Shown: positions 4,761-11,634 of the stretch, piece after piece | How the letters are laid out: the number at the start of each line of letters is the position of its first letter | Numbering within the stretch: the first letter of the stretch is position 1 | Assembly (NCBI GenBank): GCA_050943435.1 | Contig: JBMNPE010000048.1 | Coordinates: forward strand, 1 to 11,634 | DNA length: 11,634 nt | Direction: 5' to 3' | Source: RGIG5675 sp050943435 | Lineage (GTDB): Bacteria; Bacillota; Clostridia; Oscillospirales; Ruminococcaceae | The notes under the pieces: generated by a model | Databases searched by the model: none | What the model was told of the DNA's origin: nothing | Seen by the model: only the letters and a program-made list of their open reading frames with translations | Made by a program: the position numbers and the translations under genes

Positions 4761-7349
4761 ATGGAATACGGGGCACTTGGAATATTCGCGAGCGTCGACG
4801 CCGGAAAGACTACGCTCTGCGAGACAATACTGAAGAAGGCGGACGCGTCCGGGCAGAGGAATGCCCCGGAGGCGGCCGTTTTTGACAGCGACGGAATAGA
4901 AAAAAGAAGAGGGATCACTGTGTTCTCCGAACAGGCCGACATATCCCTGGGGGAGAGGACAGTGACACTCATTGACACGCCCGGACACGTGGACTTCACT
5001 TCCGAGGCTGAGAGGGCAATGGCCGTCATAGACGCGGCAGTCGTGGTTGTGAGCGCGCCTGACGGAGTCCAGCCGCACACTTTGGAGCTGTGGGACCTTC
5101 TCGGGAGGAGAGGGGTCCCTGCCGCCGTGTTTGTTACAAAGACCGACATGCAGTGCCCCGGAAGGAAGGAAGTCATGGACGGCCTCAGAGAGGCATTCGG
5201 GGAGTGCTGCATTGACGCCGGGGAGGATGACGTCCTCCCGGAGGCGTCATCGGAGAGGCTCGCCGATTCCGACGACATTCTCCTCGAAAAGTACCTGGAA
5301 CAGGGAAGCCTTTCCATAAGCGACATAAGAGGCGCCTTTATCGAAAGAAAGGCATTCCCCGCGGTTTTCGGGTCGGGGCTCACGGGAAGAGGGGTCGACA
5401 GGCTTCTGCACGTGCTCGGCGTCCTCATGCCGCACAGGGTCTGGGGAGGAGCCTTTTCCGCAAGGGTCTACAAGATAGCGAGGGACCCGTCAGGGGCCAG
5501 GCTCACGTTCCTGAGGGTTACCGGGGGACAGGCTTCCGTGAGGATGCCAGTCGGCCCGGAGCAGGGAAAGATAACGGGGATAAGAAGATACCGCGGGTCA
5601 AAATATGAAAGCGCGGAGATCCTTCCGGCAGGGGCCTGCGGAGCAGTGACCGGCCTTTCCTCCACATATCCCGGGCAGGGCCTGGGAGTGGAAGAAGCGG
5701 ATTCCGGAGCCGAGACGGAATCGGTATTCCGGTATTCTGCCGTGCCTCTCGACGGAACTGACCCGAGGGAGCTCTACGAAAAGCTCACCCAGCTCGGGGA
5801 AGAGGACCCGCTCCTGGACTTTTCCTGGGACCAGGAGCACGGGGAAATAGGCCTCAGCGTTCTGGGAAATGTGCAGACGGAAGTCCTGGAGGAGCTCATA
5901 GAGCGCCGCTTTTCCACAAAAGTCAGCATTGAGAAGGGACATGTACTCTTTAAGGAGACTATTTCAGACAGGGTCGAGGGAGTCGGGCATTTCGAGCCTT
6001 TAAGGCACTACGCAGAGGTTCACGTCATTCTCGAGCCCGGGAAGCCGGGAAGCGGGATTACAGTCAGGAATTCGTGTCCCGAATCTGCGCTCCCGAGGCA
6101 GTACCAGCAGGCAGCCATGGACGCACTCTCCGGATACACCCACAGGGGAGTGCTTACAGGGGCACCTCTCACAGATGTGGTGATAACCCTCGCCTCCGGG
6201 AAGTCGAGCCAGGTCCACACCGACGGGGGCGACATGAGGCAGGCTGCGCTCAGGGCAGTGAGGCAGGGACTCATGCAGGCGGAAAGCGTGCTCCTCGAGC
6301 CCTCCTACAGCTACGTACTCAAAGTCCCGCAGGACCAGCTCGGAAGGGCTGTAAACGACATAAGGAAGATGACCGGCACTTTTTCCATAGAGGAGTCCTC
6401 GGGCGGGATGAGCACTCTCACCGGGACGTGCCCTGTGAGGAAGATGAGCGGATACTCGGAGGAAGTGGCGTCATATACGGGCGGCCGGGGAAGCCTCGTG
6501 TGCGCTCAGGGCGGATACGCTCCGTGCTCCGACGCCGCTGAGATTATATCTGCCAGCGGATACGACCCCGAAGCCGACACGGAAAACACGCCGGATTCTG
6601 TGTTCTGCACGCACGGGGCGGGATTCATTGTGAGCTGGAGGGACGTCCCCAGATACATGCACGCGGAGAGTGTCCTCGGGCCCGGCAATACCGGGGATAA
6701 AGAGCCCTCTGTAAGGAAAGACATCGACTACGAGGACGTGGAAGAGCTCATGAACCGCGAATTCGGCCCGATACGCCGGAGGCAGTACGGACACGCCGCC
6801 GAGAGCGCTTCCCGCAGGAGAAAACGGGAAGAGGAGCAGAAGAGGTCCCTCCTGATTCTCGACGGATACAACGTGCTGTTCGCCTCGGAAGAGCTGAAGA
6901 GGCTTGCGGAAAAGAGCCTCCCCGCAGCGAGGGAAAAGCTCATAGACATAATGGCGGACTACCACGGTTTCACCGGCACAGACGTGATGATCGTCTTTGA
7001 CGCGTACAGGAATTCCGACCAGACTGAAAAGCGCAGCATAGTCCACGGGATAGAGGTGCTCTACACAGACAAGGACCAGACTGCGGACGCCTACATTGAG
7101 CGCACCGCAGTGATGCTCTCAAAGAGCTCGAGGGTCAGGATAGTGACTTCCGACAACCTCGTGAGGACCGGAATATCAGCGAGCGGGATTTCCGCGGTTT
7201 CGTCGGGGATATTCCTGCTGGAGCTCGCGAGGATGCAGGAGCAGATAGACGGGATAATAGAGAAGTACCACTTCACCCCGGGGCAGAAGCTCGGGGATCT
7301 CATAGATGAAGAGGAGCTCCGCGAATGGAGAAGGAAGACGAATTCATAA
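4761..7349 (+). CDS. EF-G/TetM-like translational GTPase fused to a YacP/Rae1-like NYN ribonuclease domain
   Basis: This protein of about 862 residues begins as a ribosomal-protection-type GTPase: G1 ASVDAGKTT (10-18), RGIT (50-53), G3 DTPGHVDF (72-79) and G4 TKTD (126-129, usually NKxD). Domains II to V follow, and the TetM-like part ends near residue 680 after a CTHGAGFIVSWRDVPRYMH segment. A basic linker leads to a C-terminal NYN/PIN-like domain from about 697, with acidic residues D701 (DGYN), D747 (FDAY), D776 (TAD) and D798 (TSD), matching the YacP/Rae1 pattern. Rae1 cuts mRNA in the ribosomal A site, so the fusion probably acts on ribosomes; drug resistance should not be assumed. A GTG at 4704 with weak AGGA is an alternative start, but the G domain begins immediately after 4761. 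It overlaps ylmH by 25 bases. Confidence 0.9.
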   Translation: MEYGALGIFASVDAGKTTLCETILKKADASGQRNAPEAAVFDSDGIEKRRGITVFSEQADISLGERTVTLIDTPGHVDFTSEAERAMAVIDAAVVVVSAPDGVQPHTLELWDLLGRRGVPAAVFVTKTDMQCPGRKEVMDGLREAFGECCIDAGEDDVLPEASSERLADSDDILLEKYLEQGSLSISDIRGAFIERKAFPAVFGSGLTGRGVDRLLHVLGVLMPHRVWGGAFSARVYKIARDPSGARLTFLRVTGGQASVRMPVGPEQGKITGIRRYRGSKYESAEILPAGACGAVTGLSSTYPGQGLGVEEADSGAETESVFRYSAVPLDGTDPRELYEKLTQLGEEDPLLDFSWDQEHGEIGLSVLGNVQTEVLEELIERRFSTKVSIEKGHVLFKETISDRVEGVGHFEPLRHYAEVHVILEPGKPGSGITVRNSCPESALPRQYQQAAMDALSGYTHRGVLTGAPLTDVVITLASGKSSQVHTDGGDMRQAALRAVRQGLMQAESVLLEPSYSYVLKVPQDQLGRAVNDIRKMTGTFSIEESSGGMSTLTGTCPVRKMSGYSEEVASYTGGRGSLVCAQGGYAPCSDAAEIISASGYDPEADTENTPDSVFCTHGAGFIVSWRDVPRYMHAESVLGPGNTGDKEPSVRKDIDYEDVEELMNREFGPIRRRQYGHAAESASRRRKREEEQKRSLLILDGYNVLFASEELKRLAEKSLPAAREKLIDIMADYHGFTGTDVMIVFDAYRNSDQTEKRSIVHGIEVLYTDKDQTADAYIERTAVMLSKSSRVRIVTSDNLVRTGISASGISAVSSGIFLLELARMQEQIDGIIEKYHFTPGQKLGDLIDEEELREWRRKTNS

Positions 7350-8077
7350 GGAGGCTCGAGGACCTCTCAGGCAGGGCCGCCTCGAGGAGCGTCGTGACCC
7401 ACACACAGTTCCTGACTCCTGCGGAGCAGTACAGGCTCTCAAAGTGGCTGCAGGGCAGGGCCGACGTGCAGTGCGTCACAGGCTGCGGAGTGGAGGGCTG
7501 CGAGAGGAATGCCGCCTTCTTCCTGCCCGGATGGATGGACCCTGCGGATCTCGACTACTCTGAATACATAGGTGCTGTAATAATCAAGGCGGGGTTCGGG
7601 GAGCCGGGGCACCGAGACTACATGGGCTCGATCCTGGGACTCGGAATAAAGCGCGAATGGCTGGGAGACATTATAATAGACGGAAGCACTGCTTCCGTGC
7701 TCAGCATGAACCCTGTGTCCGAAACCCTCGTGAGCGAGCTCACGCATGTGAGCAGGTACGGGGTCAGGGTGAGGAAGGCAGAGCTTTCCGAAATAAAGCC
7801 TCCCGAGAAAAAAACGAAGGAAATGACCTTTACTGTGGTGTCTCCGAGGTTTGACGCAGTGCTCTCCGGAGTCTTCGGGATTTCCAGGACTCTAGCCGAA
7901 AAGCAGATAAGGGCTGGACTTGCGTCCTTAAACTATGAAATCTGCATGAAGCCCGATGCAGAGGTGAGGGAAGGCGCGGTCATTTCCCTCAAGGGAAAGG
8001 GCAAGGCCGTCATGAAGGAAGCCGGAGGAAAGAGCAGGAAGGGGAGAACCGTGCTTACCTTCTCAAAATACGTGTGA
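7325..8077 (+). CDS. ylmH: YlmH-family S4-domain RNA-binding protein
   Basis: This 250-residue protein matches YlmH in length and layout (the Bacillus protein is of similar size). The N-terminal two-thirds contain the family's conserved stretches, such as THTQFLTPAEQY near the start and IGAVIIKAGF, HRDYMGSILGLGIKREWLGDI and the following VSRYGV segment. Residues about 181-240 form an S4 RNA-binding domain with the motif SRTLAEKQIRAGLASLNY. YlmH binds the 50S subunit and has been tied to ribosome-associated quality control in Bacillus. In that genus it lies in the division-linked ylm cluster, whereas here it follows a GTPase-nuclease fusion, pointing to a translation role. AGGAG lies 8 bases before the ATG, inside the end of the previous gene (25-base overlap). 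Confidence 0.88.
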   Translation: MEKEDEFIRRLEDLSGRAASRSVVTHTQFLTPAEQYRLSKWLQGRADVQCVTGCGVEGCERNAAFFLPGWMDPADLDYSEYIGAVIIKAGFGEPGHRDYMGSILGLGIKREWLGDIIIDGSTASVLSMNPVSETLVSELTHVSRYGVRVRKAELSEIKPPEKKTKEMTFTVVSPRFDAVLSGVFGISRTLAEKQIRAGLASLNYEICMKPDAEVREGAVISLKGKGKAVMKEAGGKSRKGRTVLTFSKYV

Positions 8078-8088
8078 GGAATACCCTG

Positions 8089-8673
8089 ATGAAGAATACA
8101 TACAATATGGAAGGCGCGAAAGAAACAGTCATGGAGACCGAGAGGCTGATCCTGCGCCACTGGCGCGAGGAAGACGCCCCTGAGCTATTCAAGCTGGCCT
8201 CCGACCCGGATACCGGCCCGTGGTGCGGCTGGAAGCCCCACTCCACAGAGAAGGAGAGCCTCGGGGCCATAAAGATCGCCCTCTCCGGAAGGGAATGCTA
8301 CGCCATATGTTTAAAGGAAACAGGCACCCCGGCAGGGTCGATAGAGCTGTTCTTTGAGGACAGGGATTTCAAGCTTCCTGAATACGCCTGCGAGCTGGGC
8401 TTCTGGATGGGAAAGCCGTACCGCAGGATGGGATATACCCAGGAAGCGGCAGAAAGGCTCCTAGCAAGGGCATTCACTGAGCTCGGGATAAAAGAAGTGT
8501 ACTGCTCGAGATACGAGGACAACGACGCCTCGGAGGCAGTGCAGGAGAAGCTCGGCTTCCAGCCGTACAGGGCAGTGAGGAGAATAGAGCAGCCTCCCGA
8601 GTACGGGACGCCGTTCAGGCTTGTCAATGTGCTCACGAGGGAGAGATGGGAGTCCCTCAGAAAAAATCAGTGA
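8089..8673 (+). CDS. GNAT-family N-acetyltransferase (RimJ/RimL-like)
   Basis: This protein of about 194 residues opens with METERLILRHWREEDAPELF, the usual first strand and helix of RimJ/RimL-type acetyltransferases, and has the acetyl-CoA pyrophosphate loop at R112-R-M-G-Y116. It continues with AAERLLARAFTELGIKEVYCS and ASEAVQEKLGFQPY, which complete the GNAT fold. It should transfer acetyl from acetyl-CoA to an amine; relatives acetylate ribosomal protein N-termini, but the substrate cannot be read here. Several starts are possible (GTG 8074, ATG 8089, 8107, 8131). AGGA at 8077-8080 sits 8 bases before 8089, which is preferred. It follows ylmH by 11 bases and is the last gene before the operon terminator. 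Its link to the translation genes is only contextual. Confidence 0.88.
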   Translation: MKNTYNMEGAKETVMETERLILRHWREEDAPELFKLASDPDTGPWCGWKPHSTEKESLGAIKIALSGRECYAICLKETGTPAGSIELFFEDRDFKLPEYACELGFWMGKPYRRMGYTQEAAERLLARAFTELGIKEVYCSRYEDNDASEAVQEKLGFQPYRAVRRIEQPPEYGTPFRLVNVLTRERWESLRKNQ

Positions 8674-8689
8674 TGTCATCTGGAACCTG

Positions 8690-8719
8690 TGCCGGACTGC
8701 ATGCAGCCCGGTGTTTTTT
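8690..8719 (+). terminator. Intrinsic terminator of the central operon
   Basis: A hairpin formed by TGCCGG and CCGGTG (with end G-U pairs), one internal mismatch and CTG/CAG around a CATG loop is followed by six T residues. It begins 17 bases after the acetyltransferase stop and should end the five-gene transcript. Confidence 0.75.
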
Positions 8720-8950
8720 CTTCCAGAGTGAAACCGGGACTTTTACAAAGACGGAACATAAAAATTATAGATGAACGATAGAAACAAATGTTCAAAAAAA
8801 GGATCATATTTTCGTGAGAATGAGGCCTGATTCCACTTGACATGATGTCACCCTCCTGTGGGGAAAAAGTGAAGACTGCGCTGCAGAGCGCTCCCCGGCC
8901 TGAAAGGCGTGAAAAGGGATAGCAGATTGTCAAAAAATACAAAAAATAAA

Positions 8951-9000
8951 TGTTAAGTTTTTAAAATCTGTGTAAAGTTGACATAAAAGTAATGTTAAAT
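8951..9000 (+). promoter_or_regulatory. Repeated TGTTAA/TGTAAA elements, Pho-box-like
   Basis: TGTTAAG (8951), TGTAAAG (8971) and TGTTAAAT (8993) recur every 20-22 bases, about two helical turns, around the predicted promoter of the nucleotidase gene. The TTGACATAAAA segment within also resembles an E. coli Pho half-site. PhoP-type control would suit a phosphate-releasing enzyme. This is a visual resemblance only, in an AT-rich tract. Confidence 0.3.
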
Positions 9001-9006
9001 TACCAT
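8978..9006 (+). promoter_or_regulatory. Predicted sigma-70-type promoter of the nucleotidase gene
   Basis: A consensus -35 TTGACA (8978-8983) is followed after 17 bases by TACCAT (9001-9006), which keeps the key T, A and final T of a -10. It would give a leader of about 95 bases before the ATG at 9108. Confidence 0.6.
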
Positions 9007-9049
9007 AATGGCGATGATAATTTTTGATTTTCCCGAAGCTCGAAACCGG

Positions 9050-9074
9050 GGCCCCAGATTGAGGGAATGGGGCC
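9050..9074 (+). promoter_or_regulatory. 5' leader hairpin of the nucleotidase gene
   Basis: GGCCCCA (9050-9056) pairs perfectly with TGGGGCC (9068-9074) across an 11-base loop. It lies between the promoter and the AGAGGAG ribosome binding site and has no T tract, so it is not a terminator. It may stabilise the mRNA or affect translation. Confidence 0.45.
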
Positions 9075-9107
9075 GTGGCAGAGGGGAAAATCGGAAGAGG
9101 AGAAAAT

Positions 9108-11567
9108 ATGAAAAAGAAGACGAGAAGACTGATTGCATTTGTCGTCTCGCTGGCGCTTCTGCTTGCTTTCCTGCCGGTCATGCCGGCATCGGCTGTGACA
9201 GATGTCGTCCACATCTACCACACGAATGACATGCACGGCGCCATCGAGGAATCGGATGACTGCATAGGACTGCCGAAAGTGGCAGCATATCACGCAGCGG
9301 ATGCGGATTCGCTTCTTGTGGATGCCGGTGACTTCTCACAGGGTACGCTGTTTGCCAACATGGCACACGGACTGAGCATAGTCCAGGCGATGAATGCCGC
9401 AGGATACGATGTCGCGGAGCTCGGCAACCACGAATTCGACTTCGGCTGCTCGGAACTTGAGAACAACGTGGCAGCTGCAGACTTTACGGTGCTTGCGGCC
9501 AATGTGACCGTAAATTCGGATTACGCTTCTTCTGAACCGAATCTCGCCGCAATGCCGGAGTATGTCGTCAAAGAGGTTGACGGCAGGAAGATAGCGTTCT
9601 TCGGGCTGGATACGTCTGAACTCAACGGAATGGTCAGCCCGGCGACCCTCAACGCCGGCGGAATCGAAGTGAGGACGGATCTCACCACACTCGCGGCACA
9701 GATAGTCAGTGATATCAATGCCAATGAAACAGTAGACGCAATAATAGCCATAACCCACTGCGGATATGATCCGGACAGCACCACAGGGGAAAATTCCTAC
9801 CACGTGGCAGGCGTAGCCGGAGTCGATGCCGTCATCGACGGACACGACCACACGGTCCGCCTCGGGGATTCCGCCAAGCTCGGCTCAGACGGATCCACGC
9901 TGGTTGTCTCTACAGGCACACAGCTCACAAATGTCGGATGCCTCACACTCGACTGGAGCAGCGGAAGCCTGGTCATTTCCTCATCGGATGTCTCTGATGC
10001 GGTAAAGAGCACTACTGCAGATTCTACTGTGCAGTCCGTTATAGATAGCTGGAACTCACAGTTTGAGGAAATAGAGAACGAAGTGGTGTTCACTTCTGAA
10101 ATCAACGTCTGGGGCGGCAACCTGCAGGCCCTCGACTATGACTTCAACGAAATCACCGCGAGTGTTGCCCGCCGCGGCGAGACTAATGCAGGATCGCTGC
10201 TCGCAGACGCAAGGCTCTGGAAAGCAGAGAACTGGCTCGCTGAGAACTACGATTCGAGCGCATATTCCTCATTCGGGCTCACGGCTGACATGCCTGTCGT
10301 CGTCCTGCAGGGCGGCGGAAGCGTCAGGAACTCGTTTAAGGCAGGGGATGTGACGCTCGGAGATGTCATGACGACATATGCATTCGGATTCGAGAATGCC
10401 GAGGATTCCTATGTCCTGATAACTCCTAAGGTCATGTACTACATGATCGAACACGGCGTAAACATCTTCAGCGGACAGAACACCGATTCCGGAATGCTTT
10501 ATGCCGACGGCTCAATCCACGGGAGATTCCCGCAGGCAGCCGGATTCACCTACACCTACGACATCACCCAGCCGAAGAGCGGCGAGTACGACAAGGTCAA
10601 CATGACGATGCCCACTACGATAGGAACCAGGGTACAGAGCATCGTCCTGGACGACGGGACTGTCCTCGACCGCAATGACAACGAAACCAAGATCATGCTG
10701 GTCACCACATCCTACGAGATAGGCGGCGGCGACAGCTACTGGATGGTAGGTGTGCTCAACGACGCCGCTAACTACGGCGGATTCCAGTACATACCTCTCA
10801 TCGCAACTCCTGCAGGCAACTATGGCGACGCTGTCATCGACTACGTCAATGAGGAGCTCGGCGGAGTGATCACCGCGGAAGACTATCCGCTCAACAGCGG
10901 AAGGATCAAGAGGGTCAACGACCCGTACACGGCAACGTCCTTCCTGTCTACGATTTCGTTCACCGACGATGACGGAAATGCCCTTGCGAACACGGAGCTC
11001 AACGCCTTCATAGACGGGGCGGCGAGGAAGATCACGACCGACTCGGAAGGCAAGTTCCAGGTCGAGCTTGCGAACGGGCCCCATGAGCTGCGCTTCACGG
11101 GATTCAGCATCGATTACGACACCGGTGCCTTCTATCTCGACAACTATGCGGGACTCCACAACTACGCGGCGACCAATTCGCCCGACGTGGTGGATCCTTC
11201 CGTCACAGTATCGGTAAGCGCCTCCTACGACACGAATCTCGCAACCGTAGAGCTCTCAGCCTCCTCCGCAGAAACCGGGGAGACGGTCACGTTCACAGTG
11301 AGCCCGGATGAGCTTCATGTCATAGATACGATCACGGCGACAGACATCAACGGAGACCCTGTTGAAGTGACAGTCGTCGATGAGGCGAATGGCATTTACA
11401 GCGTCACAGCAGGATACTACGCTATAAACATCAACATTACATTCAAGGAAGCGCCTACGCCGAGGACAGGCGACGCTTCAGGGACCTACATCTGGCTTCC
11501 GATTGCAGCACTGGCCGCAGCTGCGGCAGCAGCAGTCGTCTTTAGAAAGAAGAGAGAGAAAAGATAA
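9108..11567 (+). CDS. Secreted, probably wall-anchored 5'-nucleotidase/metallophosphatase
   Basis: This 819-residue protein has a signal peptide (KKKTRR then a hydrophobic core, likely cut after ASA at residue 29). A calcineurin-like metallophosphatase domain follows with HTNDMHG (38-44), GDFSQG (D75), GNHEFD (N107, H108), THCG (H217) and GHDH (H246, H248). A 5'-nucleotidase C-terminal substrate-binding domain spans about 350-600, with RRGETNAG, GGGSVRN and GGGDSYWM. Next come a Cna-B-like domain and a second beta-rich domain. The C-terminus has TPRTGD (784-789), a hydrophobic span and RKKREKR, which resembles a sortase signal with Thr in place of Leu. It probably removes phosphate from extracellular nucleotides to scavenge phosphate and nucleosides. 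The ATG at 9108 is chosen because AGAGGAG lies just upstream and the signal peptide starts there. It is monocistronic, with its own promoter and terminator. Confidence 0.92.
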   Translation: MKKKTRRLIAFVVSLALLLAFLPVMPASAVTDVVHIYHTNDMHGAIEESDDCIGLPKVAAYHAADADSLLVDAGDFSQGTLFANMAHGLSIVQAMNAAGYDVAELGNHEFDFGCSELENNVAAADFTVLAANVTVNSDYASSEPNLAAMPEYVVKEVDGRKIAFFGLDTSELNGMVSPATLNAGGIEVRTDLTTLAAQIVSDINANETVDAIIAITHCGYDPDSTTGENSYHVAGVAGVDAVIDGHDHTVRLGDSAKLGSDGSTLVVSTGTQLTNVGCLTLDWSSGSLVISSSDVSDAVKSTTADSTVQSVIDSWNSQFEEIENEVVFTSEINVWGGNLQALDYDFNEITASVARRGETNAGSLLADARLWKAENWLAENYDSSAYSSFGLTADMPVVVLQGGGSVRNSFKAGDVTLGDVMTTYAFGFENAEDSYVLITPKVMYYMIEHGVNIFSGQNTDSGMLYADGSIHGRFPQAAGFTYTYDITQPKSGEYDKVNMTMPTTIGTRVQSIVLDDGTVLDRNDNETKIMLVTTSYEIGGGDSYWMVGVLNDAANYGGFQYIPLIATPAGNYGDAVIDYVNEELGGVITAEDYPLNSGRIKRVNDPYTATSFLSTISFTDDDGNALANTELNAFIDGAARKITTDSEGKFQVELANGPHELRFTGFSIDYDTGAFYLDNYAGLHNYAATNSPDVVDPSVTVSVSASYDTNLATVELSASSAETGETVTFTVSPDELHVIDTITATDINGDPVEVTVVDEANGIYSVTAGYYAININITFKEAPTPRTGDASGTYIWLPIAALAAAAAAAVVFRKKREKR

Positions 11568-11587
11568 CCTGAGCCAGACTGGGCCGT

Positions 11588-11625
11588 TCAGGGCAGCCGA
11601 AGATGGCGGCTGCCCTGATTTTTTT
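11588..11625 (+). terminator. Strong intrinsic terminator after the nucleotidase gene
   Basis: A perfect 12-bp GC-rich stem (arms 11588-11599 and 11607-11618) around a 7-base AAGATGG loop is followed by seven T residues. It lies 20 bases after the nucleotidase stop. Confidence 0.92.
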
Positions 11626-11634
11626 GTTTTGGCT

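Larger units (their letters stand above)
8720..9107. other. Non-coding stretch between the operon and the nucleotidase gene
   Basis: No gene can be supported with confidence here. It holds a 13-bp inverted repeat TGACA-TGA-TGTCA (8838-8850), a GCGCT/AGCGC hairpin (8878-8891), an AT-rich promoter region (about 8928-9009) and a leader hairpin (9050-9074). A 55-codon minus-strand frame with a strong AGGAGG is discussed as a finding but is not called. No tRNA or recognisable riboswitch was seen. Confidence 0.6.

Noticed and set aside
4761..7349. A dedicated tetracycline resistance gene
   Set aside because: The GTPase part resembles TetM, but it has altered G1 and G4 motifs, a nuclease fusion and a chromosomal operon setting without mobile-element signs. 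Resistance cannot be claimed from sequence.
10512..11159. A 215-codon minus-strand frame
   Set aside because: It is antisense to the well-supported nucleotidase C-terminal region and has no domain pattern of its own.

Overview
The window reads as chromosomal DNA of a Gram-positive, Bacillota-type anaerobe, probably a GC-rich Clostridia lineage. The evidence is an AmmeMemoRadiSam gene set, a YlmH homologue, a YacP/Rae1-type NYN domain, a ferredoxin, AGGAGG-type ribosome binding sites, intrinsic terminators, and a secreted nucleotidase with a sortase-like C-terminal anchor. Arginine AGG and isoleucine ATA codons are very common. The family cannot be fixed from sequence alone.

Left region (1-1845), minus strand. 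Three genes read leftwards: an FMN-binding pyridoxamine-oxidase-fold protein (1252-1647), a sirtuin that resembles class M sirtuins (252-1136), and a small two-cluster ferredoxin (68-262) that overlaps the sirtuin end. A hairpin-plus-T terminator sits just upstream of the sirtuin start, so the sirtuin and ferredoxin may be expressed by attenuated read-through. An HxlR-type redox or aldehyde regulator (1846-2226) is divergent from the flavoprotein. The shared intergenic region carries overlapping inverted repeats, a 14-bp palindrome and promoter-like hexamers facing both ways.

Central region (2227-8719), plus strand. Five tightly packed genes form one apparent operon. They are a MEMO1-AMMECR1 fusion, its radical SAM partner, an EF-G/TetM-like GTPase fused to a YacP/Rae1-like NYN ribonuclease domain, a YlmH S4-domain RNA-binding protein, and a RimJ/RimL-type GNAT acetyltransferase. 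Genes overlap or are separated by only 11-19 bases, and an intrinsic terminator follows the last one. The GTPase-nuclease fusion next to YlmH is the most interesting feature. A factor shaped to enter the ribosomal A site carries a domain related to a nuclease that cuts mRNA in the A site, and its neighbour belongs to a family linked to rescue of stalled 50S subunits. This suggests a ribosome-rescue or translation-quality module that is co-transcribed with the enigmatic AmmeMemoRadiSam system.

Right region (8720-11634), plus strand. A roughly 390-base non-coding stretch holds a promoter with Pho-box-like repeats and a leader hairpin. It is followed by one large gene for a secreted, probably wall-anchored 5'-nucleotidase/metallophosphatase, which ends at a strong terminator.
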